This document shows, in pieces, positions 1 to 9,569 of a DNA stretch of 51,096 nucleotides (the stretch's first letter is position 1; each line of letters starts with the position of its first letter). The position numbers were made by a program, and so were the translations under genes. Source of the stretch: Basidiobolus meristosporus CBS 931.73 (Eukaryota > Basidiobolomycota > Basidiobolomycetes > Basidiobolales > Basidiobolaceae). The stretch spans positions 1 to 51,096 of the forward strand of contig MCFE01000633.1 in NCBI GenBank assembly GCA_002104905.1, given 5' to 3'. A model generated the notes under the pieces. That model was given only the letters and a program-made list of their open reading frames with translations, made no database searches and was not told where the DNA came from.

Positions 1-778
1 GCAGGGACTTGATAAGAATGCAGCTGTGGTCAATAGTTACAAAGACAGAAAAGTATCTTTGCCTGTACAAGAACAAACTTGGGAAAGAATCAAATATAAT
101 GAAAGATACCTACTCTGAGTATTCCTCACAAGTAGTGCCTCCAAGGTCAGTTGGCTGTCAGTGCAGTTTCCTGGGAGTGTCCTGTGGTCTAGGGTTGGAA
201 GTTCAGGTAGCAGCAGGTAGCAGTGATCACACTAATCAACAAGTTGGTATATTGATAAAAGGGATGATGATCTATTGTAGAGGGATAGCCTCCCTTGTAT
301 ACTTTTCTCACTGGCTAAGTGATTACTAATCATGGTGTTCCAGAAGGTTCCGGATATCAATAGAAATCTTAATGACATCAGAATGACCTAAGAATGCTCT
401 AAGTAGGTGCTGGAAGGTTCTAAGAGGCACAGCACATCCAACCAATCAGGAATCAGTATTCTGAAACCTGTGTAATATGGGGATACCATATATGGTATGG
501 AAATGGTAGGGATGATGACACGGCTTGATCATGTGTCACAGATACTGGTGCGGGTACTTGCCTAATATAGAAGCACTTGTAGCTAGTAATCTTACATAAA
601 GTGAGGGGTAACTTATGCAATAAGGTAAGCAGGTGTGATAGTCAACCAGCTTATGGGATAGTACTGATTGGATAAGACAAATGGGATAAAACTAAAATGA
701 GTGTAGTAGGGATATAGGGAAGTAGAAAATAAGGGAATGAGCACATCTGTCAGTGGGTGTCACTATCACCCTACTACA
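1..778 (-). repeat. LTR of family B, cut by the window edge
   Basis: This is the right-hand 778 bases of a 1070-bp LTR whose complete copies lie at 13826-14895 and 27384-28453. Read on the minus strand the LTR begins TGTAGTGGGG-type sequence at 778, and a TATA-like core (AAAAGTATACAAGG) lies near 293-308 with AATAAATC-type sequence after it in the better copies, so the transcription direction is minus. It sits directly against the decayed gypsy E reading frame, which suggests it inserted into E. Short open frames inside it are chance. Confidence 0.85.
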
Positions 779-1759
779 ACGGCTAGCACACAGTGACATT
801 GCCTAGAGGAGTGCCATTGTTAAACTTAGAGGAAGTCAATGGAAACAACAAGGACCACCTAAAAACAAGGAATCAGAAGAAGAACTCCCCAAACAAGATG
901 TTGACCCTGGTCTACCGCCAGTGTTACAAGACATGTTCCTAGAAGGAATATGCCTGCTTGCTCAAGTATTCACTAAGAACCAAGTAATTGGTCATATACC
1001 TGGGGTATATCACCAAATCCACCTTGCCAACAAATACCCCATCAAGCAAAAAGCCTATAGGTACTCAAAAACTGACCCAGACTATATCAAAGAGACAATT
1101 GAGAGTTTCTTAAAAGACAACATCATTTTAGAGAGCAGTCTCTGTGGGCTCCCCTGTAATGATAGTACCCAAGAAAGTTGGAAAGCAATTCTTCTGCATT
1201 GACTACCAAAAATTGAATGCCATCACCCAGAAGGACATGTATCTGCTACCGTGAATAGATGGCCACTTGGACAGATTAATTGGAGCTAAATATTTTAGCT
1301 CTCTTGACTAGATCTCTGGGTATTGGCTAGTAGAAGTAGCCCCAGAAGATTGACCTAAAAACCTCATTGATAACATTATTTGGATTATACAAATGGAACC
1401 AACTATCCTTTGGCTTGTGTAATGCCCCTGCTATGTTCCAAAGGATGATTGACAAGGTGCTAGGAAATTTACAATGGCAATGTGCTCTTGTGTCTCCGGA
1501 CAACATTGCAATATATTCCCCCAATGTTGAGGAACATATACACATCATGCAAGGTATCCTGACAGCCCTCCTTGAGAACCAGCTCAAACTACATCCCAAG
1601 AAGTGCCATTTCCTGTATAGAAAATTGTTGTTCCTGGGCCACAAGATCTGGGCAGATGGGATAGACCCATCTACTTCACTCTTAAATGCCATTCAAGATA
1701 CACCCGCACCAACGGATATCAATGCAGTGTTGGGATTCCTAGGATTAGCCAGCTACTAT
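779..1759 (+). pseudogene. Gypsy E reverse transcriptase relic, first part
   Basis: A decayed Ty3/gypsy reverse transcriptase. It opens with KYPIKQKAYRYS (about 1034-1070), then SPVMIVPKK and FFCIDYQKLNAIT in a shifted frame (about 1150-1225), then LSFGLCNAPAMFQRMIDKVL (about 1405-1465), the order expected for RT motifs 1 to 4. The catalytic YxDD box is ruined (SPDN near 1493-1504). LHPKKCHFLYRKLLFLGHKI near 1590-1650 is the usual region after the active site, and VLGFLGLASYY marks the RT to RNase H link, where a solo LTR interrupts it. At least one frameshift near 1150 and several stops make it non-functional. This is an old copy compared with the chromovirus at 22741-26310. Confidence 0.8.
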
Positions 1760-2127
1760 TGTTACAAGTCTTGGTATAAGAGTTGTAGAGGAATAGGGAG
1801 TTTAGCTAGTATTGTATTCACTAAAACTTGAACTGATTTTTATTGAGGTTCCAGCAGCTCCTTATATACATTTTGCCAGATCAATTGCTGACTAATTGTA
1901 CTTCCTAATGTAGGTTGTGGCTGATGACTCATTTGATTGCATCATCATCACCCAACAAGATCCTACTTAATATATCTATTTCTGTCTGATAAGGATCTGC
2001 TTACTCATTTGCTGACTAATGCTACTGATTTCATAGATAATACTGATATACTGGTAACCTAAACATATACTAATTGATTTGACTAAAAACTGATCTAACT
2101 TAAACATTCAAGCGGCAGATCATAACA
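1760..2127 (-). repeat. Solo LTR of gypsy family D
   Basis: A 368-bp sequence with ends TGTTAC...ATAACA, flanked by 4-bp direct repeats CTAT (1756-1759 and 2128-2131). It is the reverse complement of the LTRs of element F at 34552-34917 and 39848-40207. It splits gypsy E exactly at the RT to RNase H link, and E protein similarity resumes on its right. Confidence 0.9.
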
Positions 2128-2660
2128 CTATCACTACTTTGGCAAAAACTTTGTGATAATAGGAGCCCCCCTGTACAAATTGATGCATAAAGGCCTGTGT
2201 TTTGTGTGCTAGGAGCCTCAAAAGAGAGCATTCAATCAGCTGAAACATTCTCTGATGCCACCACCAGTGATACATTTCCCCAAGTGGGATGCAAGATTTT
2301 TGATTAACTGTGATGGAGGTCTCACTGGTAAAGGTGCCATACTGGGACAATACTACCAACCTGGCAAATTTCACCTAATTGGTTATGTGAGCCATTTGCT
2401 AAACAAACACAAATGTCACTACCCCATTACCAAGATAGAATATCTGGCTGCTGTTTATTCAATTAAACAATTCCATACATACATACATGGTTGCTGATTC
2501 ACAATAGTAACGGACCACAGCACACTTGTCTGGCTGATGAAAACTAAAGACTTGGCTAGTGGACTAGCACATTGAGCCCTCCAACTGTAAGAATACAACT
2601 TCAAAATAATGATTGCGCTGGCAAGAAACACCAGGACGCAAACTTCCTCAGTTGCTATCC
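2128..2660 (+). pseudogene. Gypsy E RNase H relic
   Basis: Continuation of gypsy E after the solo LTR. FPKWDARFLINCDGGLTGKG (about 2276-2335) matches the first Asp-containing strand of Ty3 RNase H. KCHYPITKIEYLAAVYSIKQ (about 2412-2470) is the Glu-containing helix, VTDHSTLVWL (about 2509-2540) carries the third Asp, and a degraded Q-EYNFKIM (about 2586-2610) closes the domain. In-frame stops, for example near 2495, and one lost frame show it is dead. The order agrees with the RT upstream and the integrase downstream. Confidence 0.78.
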
Positions 2661-2779
2661 TGTTTGCCAAGTACATGTTGGCAATGACTATAAGGATGTA
2701 ATGTGCTTTGAAAGAAGAAGGAAGCACCCCAAACACGTTGTTACAAATAAGCAGAAGAGACACTTTTGAAGGAAATGGT

Positions 2780-3410
2780 GTCAGTACAAAGTACAAGAAA
2801 ACCAATTATGGTTCCTCCAAGGACAGTTCAGAGTTGAGATACCTATGGTAACTGCCTGCAAAGAAATCCTACAAGAAATACATATGTTATTAGGACATGC
2901 TAACTCCTTAACAACATATAAGATGTTAAGAAAGACATTTTATTGGAAAACAATAATGACCAATGTTACAGATATGTTACAAAGATGTTCCACCTGCAAA
3001 AGATTTAACTGGAGTCAGAAGATATGGACAACCACACCAATACTGCTCAGCTCACCCTTCCACCAGGTAGGGATTGACTTTGTTGGCCCCTACATGAAAA
3101 CAAACAAAGGAGAACAATACATGATAATTGCTACCAATTATTTCTCAAAGTGGGTAGAAGCCCAAGCCATCCAAGATAAAGACCAGAAGATAACCACCTG
3201 ATTCATTCTAGAACACCTCATCTGCCAGCATGGATATCCTCAGATACTCCTGTCCAACAACAGTGGTTCCTTCCCAACCAACACTGTGGCTGATTTGTGC
3301 AAAATGATGGGTGTGAAACAGGTATTCATGGCTGTGTATCACCCCCAGACCAGCAAATTCACCAAGAGGATGAACCAGACATGTTGCCATATACTAGAGA
3401 AGCTCCACTG
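2780..3410 (+). pseudogene. Gypsy E integrase relic, zinc finger and core
   Basis: The HHCC zinc-binding region is visible: H-x-LLGHANSLTTYKML, then RKTFYWKTIM, then QRCSTCKRF (about 2875-3005). The retroviral-type core follows, with GIDFVGPY (first Asp, about 3070-3093), ATNYFSKWVEAQAI (about 3133-3172) and, after an in-frame TGA at about 3199, ILLSNNSGSF where the second catalytic Asp has become Asn (about 3245-3275). The expected NGxxE region has become TSKFTKRMNQ. The copy is therefore catalytically dead as well as interrupted. Confidence 0.78.
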
Positions 3411-3564
3411 AGAACTTCCCCAATTGTGAGCCAAGCTGCTCCCACTGACACTCCTAGCAATGTAAACAATATTAAACACAACAACACGTTTCTCCCCATA
3501 CCTAGTTCTGTATAGACAAAGGCCCAAGTGGTGTGAAGAAGCTGGATTGAAAGTGGAAGGTATC

Positions 3565-3913
3565 TGTTGAAATATTAGAGAGATATATTGGAAGTGAATT
3601 GGAGAATTAGAAGATTTACATGATATTCACTTGATGTTTTATTGAGTTGCAACACAGTATTTATACTTATTGCAGAACTACGTAAATGCAACTATTTGGT
3701 CATTATTAGGGGAGTCTCAGGAGTACATGTGCCAAGTTTTGGCTCATTTGGACAAGTTTCAGATTTTCCTAAAATTCTGTACTTCTCTAATTCCTAATAA
3801 TTAGTAAATATCTTACGAACTAATTTTCATGTTGATAATCTAAAATATATCATTTCACTAAGTGCTAGTTCATAATATATTAATAATTAGGTGGACTCCT
3901 AATTATTTCAACA
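3565..3913 (-). repeat. Solo copia LTR with perfect 5-bp target duplication
   Basis: A 349-bp LTR with perfect inverted ends (TGTTGAAATA / TATTTCAACA, allowing one base), flanked by GTATC on both sides (3560-3564 and 3914-3918). Read on the minus strand it contains AAGTATAAATACT followed by CAATAAAACATCAAGTGAA, matching the promoter and polyA region of the copia-3 LTR at 47350-47698. It is therefore a relative of copia-3. It splits the integrase of gypsy E. Confidence 0.88.
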
Positions 3914-3918
3914 GTATC

Positions 3919-4200
3919 CCCTTGACAACATATAATGACTATGTAGAAAGGTTGATACACCATATTGCCCACCTATACATAAAAATATTTGAAAATGCCA
4001 ACAAGCACCTTCCCTCTCCACCTAAAAATGAGAAACTAATGGGACAAAAGTGGAAACCAGGCAATAAAGTGTGATACAACCAAACCATTGCTGGCCTCAA
4101 CTATTGCCCACAATTTACACCCCAATGGATTGGCCCTTATACCATTATTAGTTCAGACAATGGGCTAAAGTATACCATCACCCTGAACATTAAGTCAATC
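3919..4200 (+). pseudogene. Gypsy E integrase C-terminal (GPY/F) relic
   Basis: KWKPGNKV (about 4050-4073), then an in-frame TGA and YNQTIAG, then PQWIGPYTII (about 4120-4152). This is the GPY/F module found at the C-terminus of Ty3/gypsy integrases. It continues the integrase broken by the solo LTR at 3565-3913. Continuity with the following reading frame suggests E carried additional sequence 3' of integrase. Confidence 0.7.
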
Positions 4201-4439
4201 ATCACAGGAGCCTAATTGTGATTAAAAAATTATCAGGACATGGATAGAGAAAGACATGGGATACATATAAAGTTTATTAGAGGAGATTTTAGTTGATATA
4301 GGCTCAAATGATATGCGCAAGAAAGTCTGCCTAAAGGGGAAAACAAAAGAATGCATGTAGAATGTGCCAAAGGAAATATTTCACCCAAAACTAGTGATAC
4401 CCCCCCCCAACCAGCAAGAATCAAGATAATATCAGAAAC

Positions 4440-5555
4440 AAGACCAACCCACATGTGTTGAGAGATATGGTACCAGTGTTACATGCAACAAGAGCCACCT
4501 ATGAAGAGTTGTTTACCAGAGCAGTCACGTTGATACAAGACAAAATTGGAGAGGGACAAGACAAGTTACCCACGCCAATACAAAGTATGGAGATACTACC
4601 CAGGAAGACTGTGTACCACCTAAGAGGAGGTTCCTTGATCATTAAGCCAAAGGATGCTGCACTGATTCCTGTATCCATACTAGACACAGTAAGACAGAAG
4701 ATGCAAGGAATCAACTATTGCACCCTCACAAGACCTTGAGAGCCCCCATGTTTTGTTGCATACTTGCAACAAATAGGTACCATGGTTAATGAGGCATACA
4801 CAGACCTGGTACAAGCCGCAGGAGCACCAGAAGTAGAACCCCTGACTGAAGGCCTCCTCCAAGAAATTTGCAAACATCTTGAGCCGCATTTCCAAGAGGG
4901 AAACATCTTAGAGAAGATACACAAACAGAATAAATACACTGGCTAGTTAACCCAGCAATCCACTAAGTTGCCATGTTACAACTATAACAGTTAATTACCA
5001 TAGGGCAACTCAGTAACCAGTACAAAGTCCAGCTCCATGAAGCCAAAGAAACCACCGCAGCCTATATAGAAACCAGGCAAGTGCAAGAGCACCTTAATTG
5101 CACCACAGTTACTATGGAAGAACTGCAAGACATCTTGGAAGAAGCAAAAACTTGTCATCAAGAATGGGTGACTGCCAACCTAGGGTATGCCCTCTTCAAA
5201 AGGTCCCCTGCTGTCATATTGAACACAAAAAGAACAAGCCCTGACAATATTTGCAAGATAAGGAAGTAAGACTTCATTGTGTTATTGCATCTCTTCTTGT
5301 TCTCTGACCCTCCTGAGGAACTTACCCAGAACTCTATGGTTTGCCAACTCTTTGGCTCTGTGGAAAACATCCCTTGTGCAATGCAAGGTGCACCCCACTC
5401 TGCCACCAAATGGTATCAGGCACTTGCCTGCTACCCCCTCACAAGTGACAACCAGCAATAGTACTATGGTGACTCCCCATGCTCTGTAAACAAAATTTAC
5501 CCTGGAGAAGCAACTAGTCAAAGAACTTCAAGAACAAAGCTCCCTCTTAACCCCC
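4440..5555 (+). pseudogene. Unrecognised extra reading frame of gypsy E, downstream of integrase
   Basis: Three open stretches (4455-4739, 4764-4946 and about 4990-5270) are protein-like in composition. The first two share one frame; the third continues one frame over. The third is rich in Glu, Gln and Leu (MEELQDILEEAKTCHQEW near 5096-5150), with coiled-coil-like spacing, and after a stop at 5267 the same frame holds a short hydrophobic run (FIVLLHLFLF, about 5273-5302) and several cysteines. I do not recognise the family. Position after integrase, a helical segment, a hydrophobic run and a cysteine cluster would fit an envelope-like third ORF known in some gypsy lineages, but that is inference; no diagnostic motif is visible. 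It could also be a captured or structural ORF. Confidence 0.4.
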
Positions 5556-5930
5556 AGGAAATGTGAGTACTAAATGTAGTACCCACTCTTTGCCCAAGAG
5601 TTCTCCTCAGAGTCCTCTGCAAAGTCCCCTTGTATCCTCCCTATGATCCCTTACATATCCCCCCTCCTATACCTGCCCTTATCTAGTTAGAACACTTACC
5701 AAAACCGGAAAGTGTTCACACCCCTATTTATTACACATTGTCTATTATCTAAGCCCCCCAAGTAATATATTTATATCTATCTAATTGAACCAAGTGAGAG
5801 GATAGGAAGATTTGGACAGAATAAACACTAGCCTTTATTACCTTGCTACCTTCTATTGGAAGCTATACTCAACCAAGTGGTACTGACTTGACCCACAAGC
5901 TCTCCCACGTACAGAGTACAGTCAGTAATA
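5556..5930. other. Unassigned AT-rich stretch, possible LTR remnant of gypsy E
   Basis: No coding similarity is visible. The stretch is pyrimidine-rich, with TATATTTATATC near 5767 and AATAAACACTAGCC near 5820, so it could be the decayed 3' LTR of E. No partner LTR is in the window, so this cannot be confirmed. It ends where the foldback MITE begins. Confidence 0.25.
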
Positions 5931-6432
5931 ACCCATCTCTGGTACTCAATACCCATGGCACTCTGAATCTGGCCCTTGCAGCTTGTAACATGTGACAAAA
6001 ATGCATGGGACTATCTTTGTCCACTGGTACTATCTGGCACTAAATTTACATATTAGCCATAAGGTAAAACCTATATAAAGCACTCATAGTGGCAGATAGT
6101 ACCAGTGGGCAGGGGTAGAGCCATGCATTTTTGTCACATTTTACAAGCTGCAGGGGCTAGATCCAGAATGCCATGGTTATTGAGTATCAGATAGATATCT
6201 TCAGTTCTTCTGTGCTCTACACACATCCTGCACAATATTGATGCCAAAAACAAGGTCAAAAAAATGGATTTTCCCCAGCATAATTGGTGAAACATAGGGG
6301 CTGCATTGCCTGCATACTAATACCTATGTTTCATGCTCTGTGGCCCAATTTAGGTCTTATATGCCTCTCTGGCACACAATGGCACTATATGGCACTCATG
6401 CTCAATGTGGCCATAGCCAATGGAGCAAGTCT
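5931..6432. mobile_element. Foldback MITE, left arm truncated
   Basis: Matches the MITE at 37988-38718. The central hairpin is clear: TCAATACCCATGGCACTCTGA near 5947-5968 is mirrored by its complement near 6166-6190, and ACTGGTACTATCTGGCACT pairs with AGTGGCAGATAGTACCAGT in the middle. The right arm runs to a degenerate end AATGGAGCAAGTCT at about 6419-6432, like the AACGGAACAAGTCT of better copies. The outer left arm (about 250 bp) is missing, so it is not a mobilisable copy. No reading frame is expected. Confidence 0.75.
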
Positions 6433-7195
6433 AATGGCTCAAATATTATATTGACAAATAACCTAAAAGCTCATAAGCCATTAAGTAATCTGTAACTGAT
6501 GTGATCTGATCTGTGCCAGTGCTATCCAAGATGTATTATGCATAATATAGGAAAAATTCCACAATCACATTAGTGTCTATTTCTGTTCATATAAGACCAT
6601 TGGCTGGCTATTGCCTCCTTTTCATATTGCTTACTTCCTAAATCAATCAATGCTTTTACTTTTCATGCATACAGATTTGTTTATTACCTTTTAAGCCTCA
6701 GTTGTAGCTCAATTGCTAGTGATTCTGACAACTACCAGACCCTGCATCAAACACAAACATTAATATTTCAGCATACTATTCAATAAATGCTGCAACCTCT
6801 AAGTTTGCCTACTAATGATCAAACATCACCGGAGCAATTGTGTTGGTCTTTTTTGCTCTTGATTTTGTTGCTTTGTCTGTATGTAGGATCTCCACTCTGT
6901 CTACAATGGATGACATTCAGGCAGTGGTAGATGAATTGCTTATCTCAAAAAGCTCATCTACATCACTGGAGTGTGGCTCAACAGGCTGCACTACCAACTC
7001 TTGTGAAAACTGCTGTTGTCCTGCTGGTAATTCTTCTTGGCTGTAATGGGATTCAGTCAGTTCTGAGCTGATGGCATTGATTGATGGAACTGCAGCTTTT
7101 CCTGATTTTCACCAGTCTCTGCCTTGGGTGGAATTTTTGCTCTTCACCTTACATTTTTTATAACAAAGTCTATGACTGCCACCTTGACAGAGTGG
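6433..7195. other. Intergenic stretch with one unexplained open frame on the minus strand
   Basis: Most of this stretch is unassigned. On the minus strand from about 7079 to 6835 a frame stays open except for one TGA and reads as a plausible hydrophilic C-terminus (SQEELPAGQQQFSQEL, VDELFEISNSST, then a basic tail KSRAKK). This resembles in style, but not by clear sequence match, the acidic-then-basic C-terminus of the Harbinger accessory ORF. Near 6695-6755 there is a weak tRNA-like promoter pattern (TAGCTCAATTGC), too degraded to call. Confidence 0.25.
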
Positions 7196-7387
7196 TTCTT
7201 ATATTATACTAGATTGTATCCCTAGGGATAATTGGCTTGTATTGCATTCACTGAAACTTGAGCTGTTCCTTATTGATGTTCCAACAACTGCGTATATACA
7301 GTTTACCAGATAAATTGCTAATTAACTGTAATTCCTTATGTATGTTGCGGCTGATGACTCATATGAGTACATCATCATCAACCAGAT
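7196..7387 (-). repeat. Family-D LTR (outer shell), left piece
   Basis: ACTGAAACTTGAGCTG, TTGCGGCTGATGACTCATATGA and neighbours match the family-D solo LTR at 1760-2127. The copy is broken by another D LTR (7388-7753), resumes at 7754-7834 (TATTTCTGTCTGATAAGGAT...), is broken again by copia-1, and finishes at 12782-12871. The exact left end is uncertain. Confidence 0.72.
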
Positions 7388-7753
7388 TGTTATAGGTCTT
7401 GGTATAAGAGCTGTAGAGGAAGAGGGAGTTTAGCTAGTGTTATATTCACTAAAACTTAGACCAATTTTTATCAAGGTTCCAGTAGCTCCTTATACATTTT
7501 GCTATATCAATTGCTGACTAATTGTATTTCTCAATGTAGGCTGTGGCTGATGACTCATTTGATTGCAACATCATCACCCAATTGGATCCTACTTCATATA
7601 TCTATTTCTGTCTGACAAGGATCTGCTGCTTCACCTGCTGACTAATGCTACTATTTGATAAATAATACTGATAGACAGATAAGCTCAACATGTGGCTAAT
7701 TGATTTGACAAAAAACTGATTTAACTTAAGCACTCAAGCAGTGAATTATAACA
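7388..7753 (-). repeat. Family-D LTR nested in another family-D LTR
   Basis: A complete 366-bp LTR (TGTTATAGG...ATTATAACA). It is flanked by AGAT (7384-7387) and AGAA (7754-7757), an imperfect 4-bp duplication in line with the 4-bp duplications of other D copies. Host LTR sequence resumes immediately to the right. Confidence 0.82.
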
Positions 7754-7834
7754 AGAACCTTCTATAACTATTTCTGTCTGATAAGGATTGATGATTCACC
7801 TACCAACTACTAGTACTGATTAAATGGATGATAC

Positions 7835-8203
7835 TGTTGAAATATTGAACTATTTGGTACCATTCTGCAGCTAATAATTTACTTAACAATTCTGGACTAG
7901 TCTTGGTCACTGCGGGACTAATTTATAGCTCTAACTTTGCCACTTTCTTCAGATCTATGATCTTATGATTATTCCCCTATAGTCAGGATCAAAATTGCAC
8001 TGATACTAACTGTTATGTACTAACCCTGAAACTGTTACAGAATGTGCCTGAATATTGAGAAACCCTCCTTAATTAGTGTTACAGCTTTATTACTTCTACC
8101 AAGGTATAAATACAGAGCCTCTTTATTAATAAACAATAGTTCAACTATTATCACTATTCCTTGATAAGTTCCTTATATCCAAATCACTTCTTAAATTGCA
8201 ACA
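7835..8203 (+). repeat. Copia-1 5' LTR
   Basis: 369 bp, ends TGTTG...CAACA. GGTATAAATACAGAGCC near 8103-8119 is a probable TATA region, followed by AATAAACAATAG (8128-8139) as a likely polyA signal. It is closely similar to the 3' LTR at 12413-12781, with scattered substitutions. Confidence 0.9.
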
Positions 8204-8216
8204 GGTTATGAGCCCC
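8204..8216 (+). promoter_or_regulatory. Copia-1 primer-binding site, initiator tRNA-Met anticodon type
   Basis: GGTTATGAGCCCC directly follows the 5' LTR. Its complement GGGGCTCATAACC has the form of the anticodon stem-loop of an initiator tRNA-Met (CAU anticodon in the loop). Drosophila copia is known to prime from an internally cleaved initiator tRNA in this way. The same 13 bases follow the copia-3 5' LTR. Confidence 0.75.
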
Positions 8217-8239
8217 AATGGCCTTAATCTATTCTGAAG

Positions 8240-9208
8240 ATGATTTCTACCAGCAAACAGAACAACACAAACATCTTCCCTGTAAAGGAGAGGTTTGATG
8301 GAAAAAACTACAAACTTTGCAGAATCAAAATGCAGATCCACCCTGAGGAAAGGAAGCTTTGAATACAGTAACAGGAAAAGAAGTTGAGCCCAAAGGAACA
8401 GCAGAAGAAGTGGAGAAGTTTCCAGAGAAGGAGAGAAAGGCCTTTAATGCCATATGTATCAATGTACAAGATTCCTTCATTGGACAACTACATGCCTCAA
8501 ATACTGCCAAAGCAGCATGGGAATCCTTAGAGAAGATCTTTAGGGCAAAGTCAGTATCAAGCAAGCTTTATTTGAAACAAAAGTTCTTCAACATGAGGAA
8601 GAAGCCAGATGATGACATGCTGCAACTCATTATCAAAATGGAGATACTTGCAGAAGAACTTTACAGTATTAATGCTGGTGTAGATGATGAAGAAAAGATA
8701 ATCTGTCTGCTTTGCAGCCTACCAGACAAGTATGAGCCACTCATACTTCTGTTTGAAAGCAGAGAAGACAGTTTACCATTAGACTATGTCAAAGGAATAC
8801 CTCTCCATGAAGAACTCAGACGTAATGATCAAGCAGAGAAAATTGAAGATAAAGCTTTATTCAGTTCAGAAAGGCACTCAGAAAAGAAGGGAAAACAACA
8901 AAACCAAAGATAACCTGGTTGCTGCAATTATTGTAAAAAGTCAGGACACTGGGCAAGAAAATGCAAGAGTCAATAAGCAGACAAAAAACAGAAACTGGAG
9001 CAGGTCAATCATATAACTAGTGATGAATAGTTATTTGTAACCATACAAGAGAGTGCAAGTAACCAAAGTAATGAATGGTATATTGACTCTGGAGCATCAC
9101 AACATAATTGTGGTATACAGGAGTGGTTTAGCAACTTTAAAACTGTTTCTGTAAGTAAGGTTTAACTGGGAGACAACTCTGCTCTGGAAGCTATTGCAAG
9201 TGCATCCA
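8240..9208 (+). pseudogene. Copia-1 gag and protease region, broken
   Basis: The gag starts with MISTSKQNNTNIFPVKERFD (from 8240), aligned with the copia-3 gag N-terminus. A frameshift near 8340 moves to the frame that is open 8359-8913 (KERKAFNAICINVQDS, then SRE-LPLDYVKG), the UBN2-type gag core. A stop at 8911 precedes a CCHC zinc knuckle CNYCKKSGHWARKC (about 8923-8964). Protease follows, with WYIDSGASQHN (about 9079-9110), containing the D-S-G active site. More stops follow (for example near 9163) before the inverted LTR interrupts the frame. Confidence 0.82.
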
Positions 9209-9569
9209 TGTTGCAATTTAAGAAGTGATTTGGATATAAGGAACTTATCAAGGAATAGTGATAATAGTTGAACTGTTGTTAACTAATAAAGAAGCTCAGT
9301 ATTTATACCTTGGTAAAAGTTATACAGCTGTAACACCAAGTAGGGAGAGTTTCTCAATATTCAAGGGCATTCTGTAACAGTTTCAGGGTTAGTACATAAT
9401 GTTTGGTAATAGTTTTAATTTGATCCTGACTATAGGGGAATAATCATAAATCTGGAGAAAGTGGCAAAGTTAAGGCAGTAGGTGAGTCCTACAGTGACTA
9501 AGACTAGTCTAGAATTGTTAAGTAAATTATTAGCTGCAGAATGATATCAAATAGTCCAATATTTCAACA
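9209..9569 (-). repeat. Inverted solo copia-1 LTR nested inside copia-1
   Basis: A 361-bp sequence, TGTTGCAATTTAAGAAG...ATATTTCAACA, that is the reverse complement of the copia-1 LTR. It breaks the pol frame between the protease and the sequence leading to VPRIAKNLLSVSKAT. Flanks (ATCCA / GCCTA) do not form a clear duplication. The insertion leaves three LTRs of one family in one element. Confidence 0.87.

Noticed and set aside
9-329. 106-codon open frame in the first 330 bases, repeated at 27685-27957
   Set aside because: It lies inside the family-B LTR and starts at TTG; the frame is an accident of a repeated non-coding sequence.
6695-6755. tRNA-like or SINE-head pattern (TAGCTCAATTGC then a short TCTG/CAGA stem)
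   Set aside because: The acceptor and T arms do not pair and box B is not recognisable; no repeated copy seen in the window.
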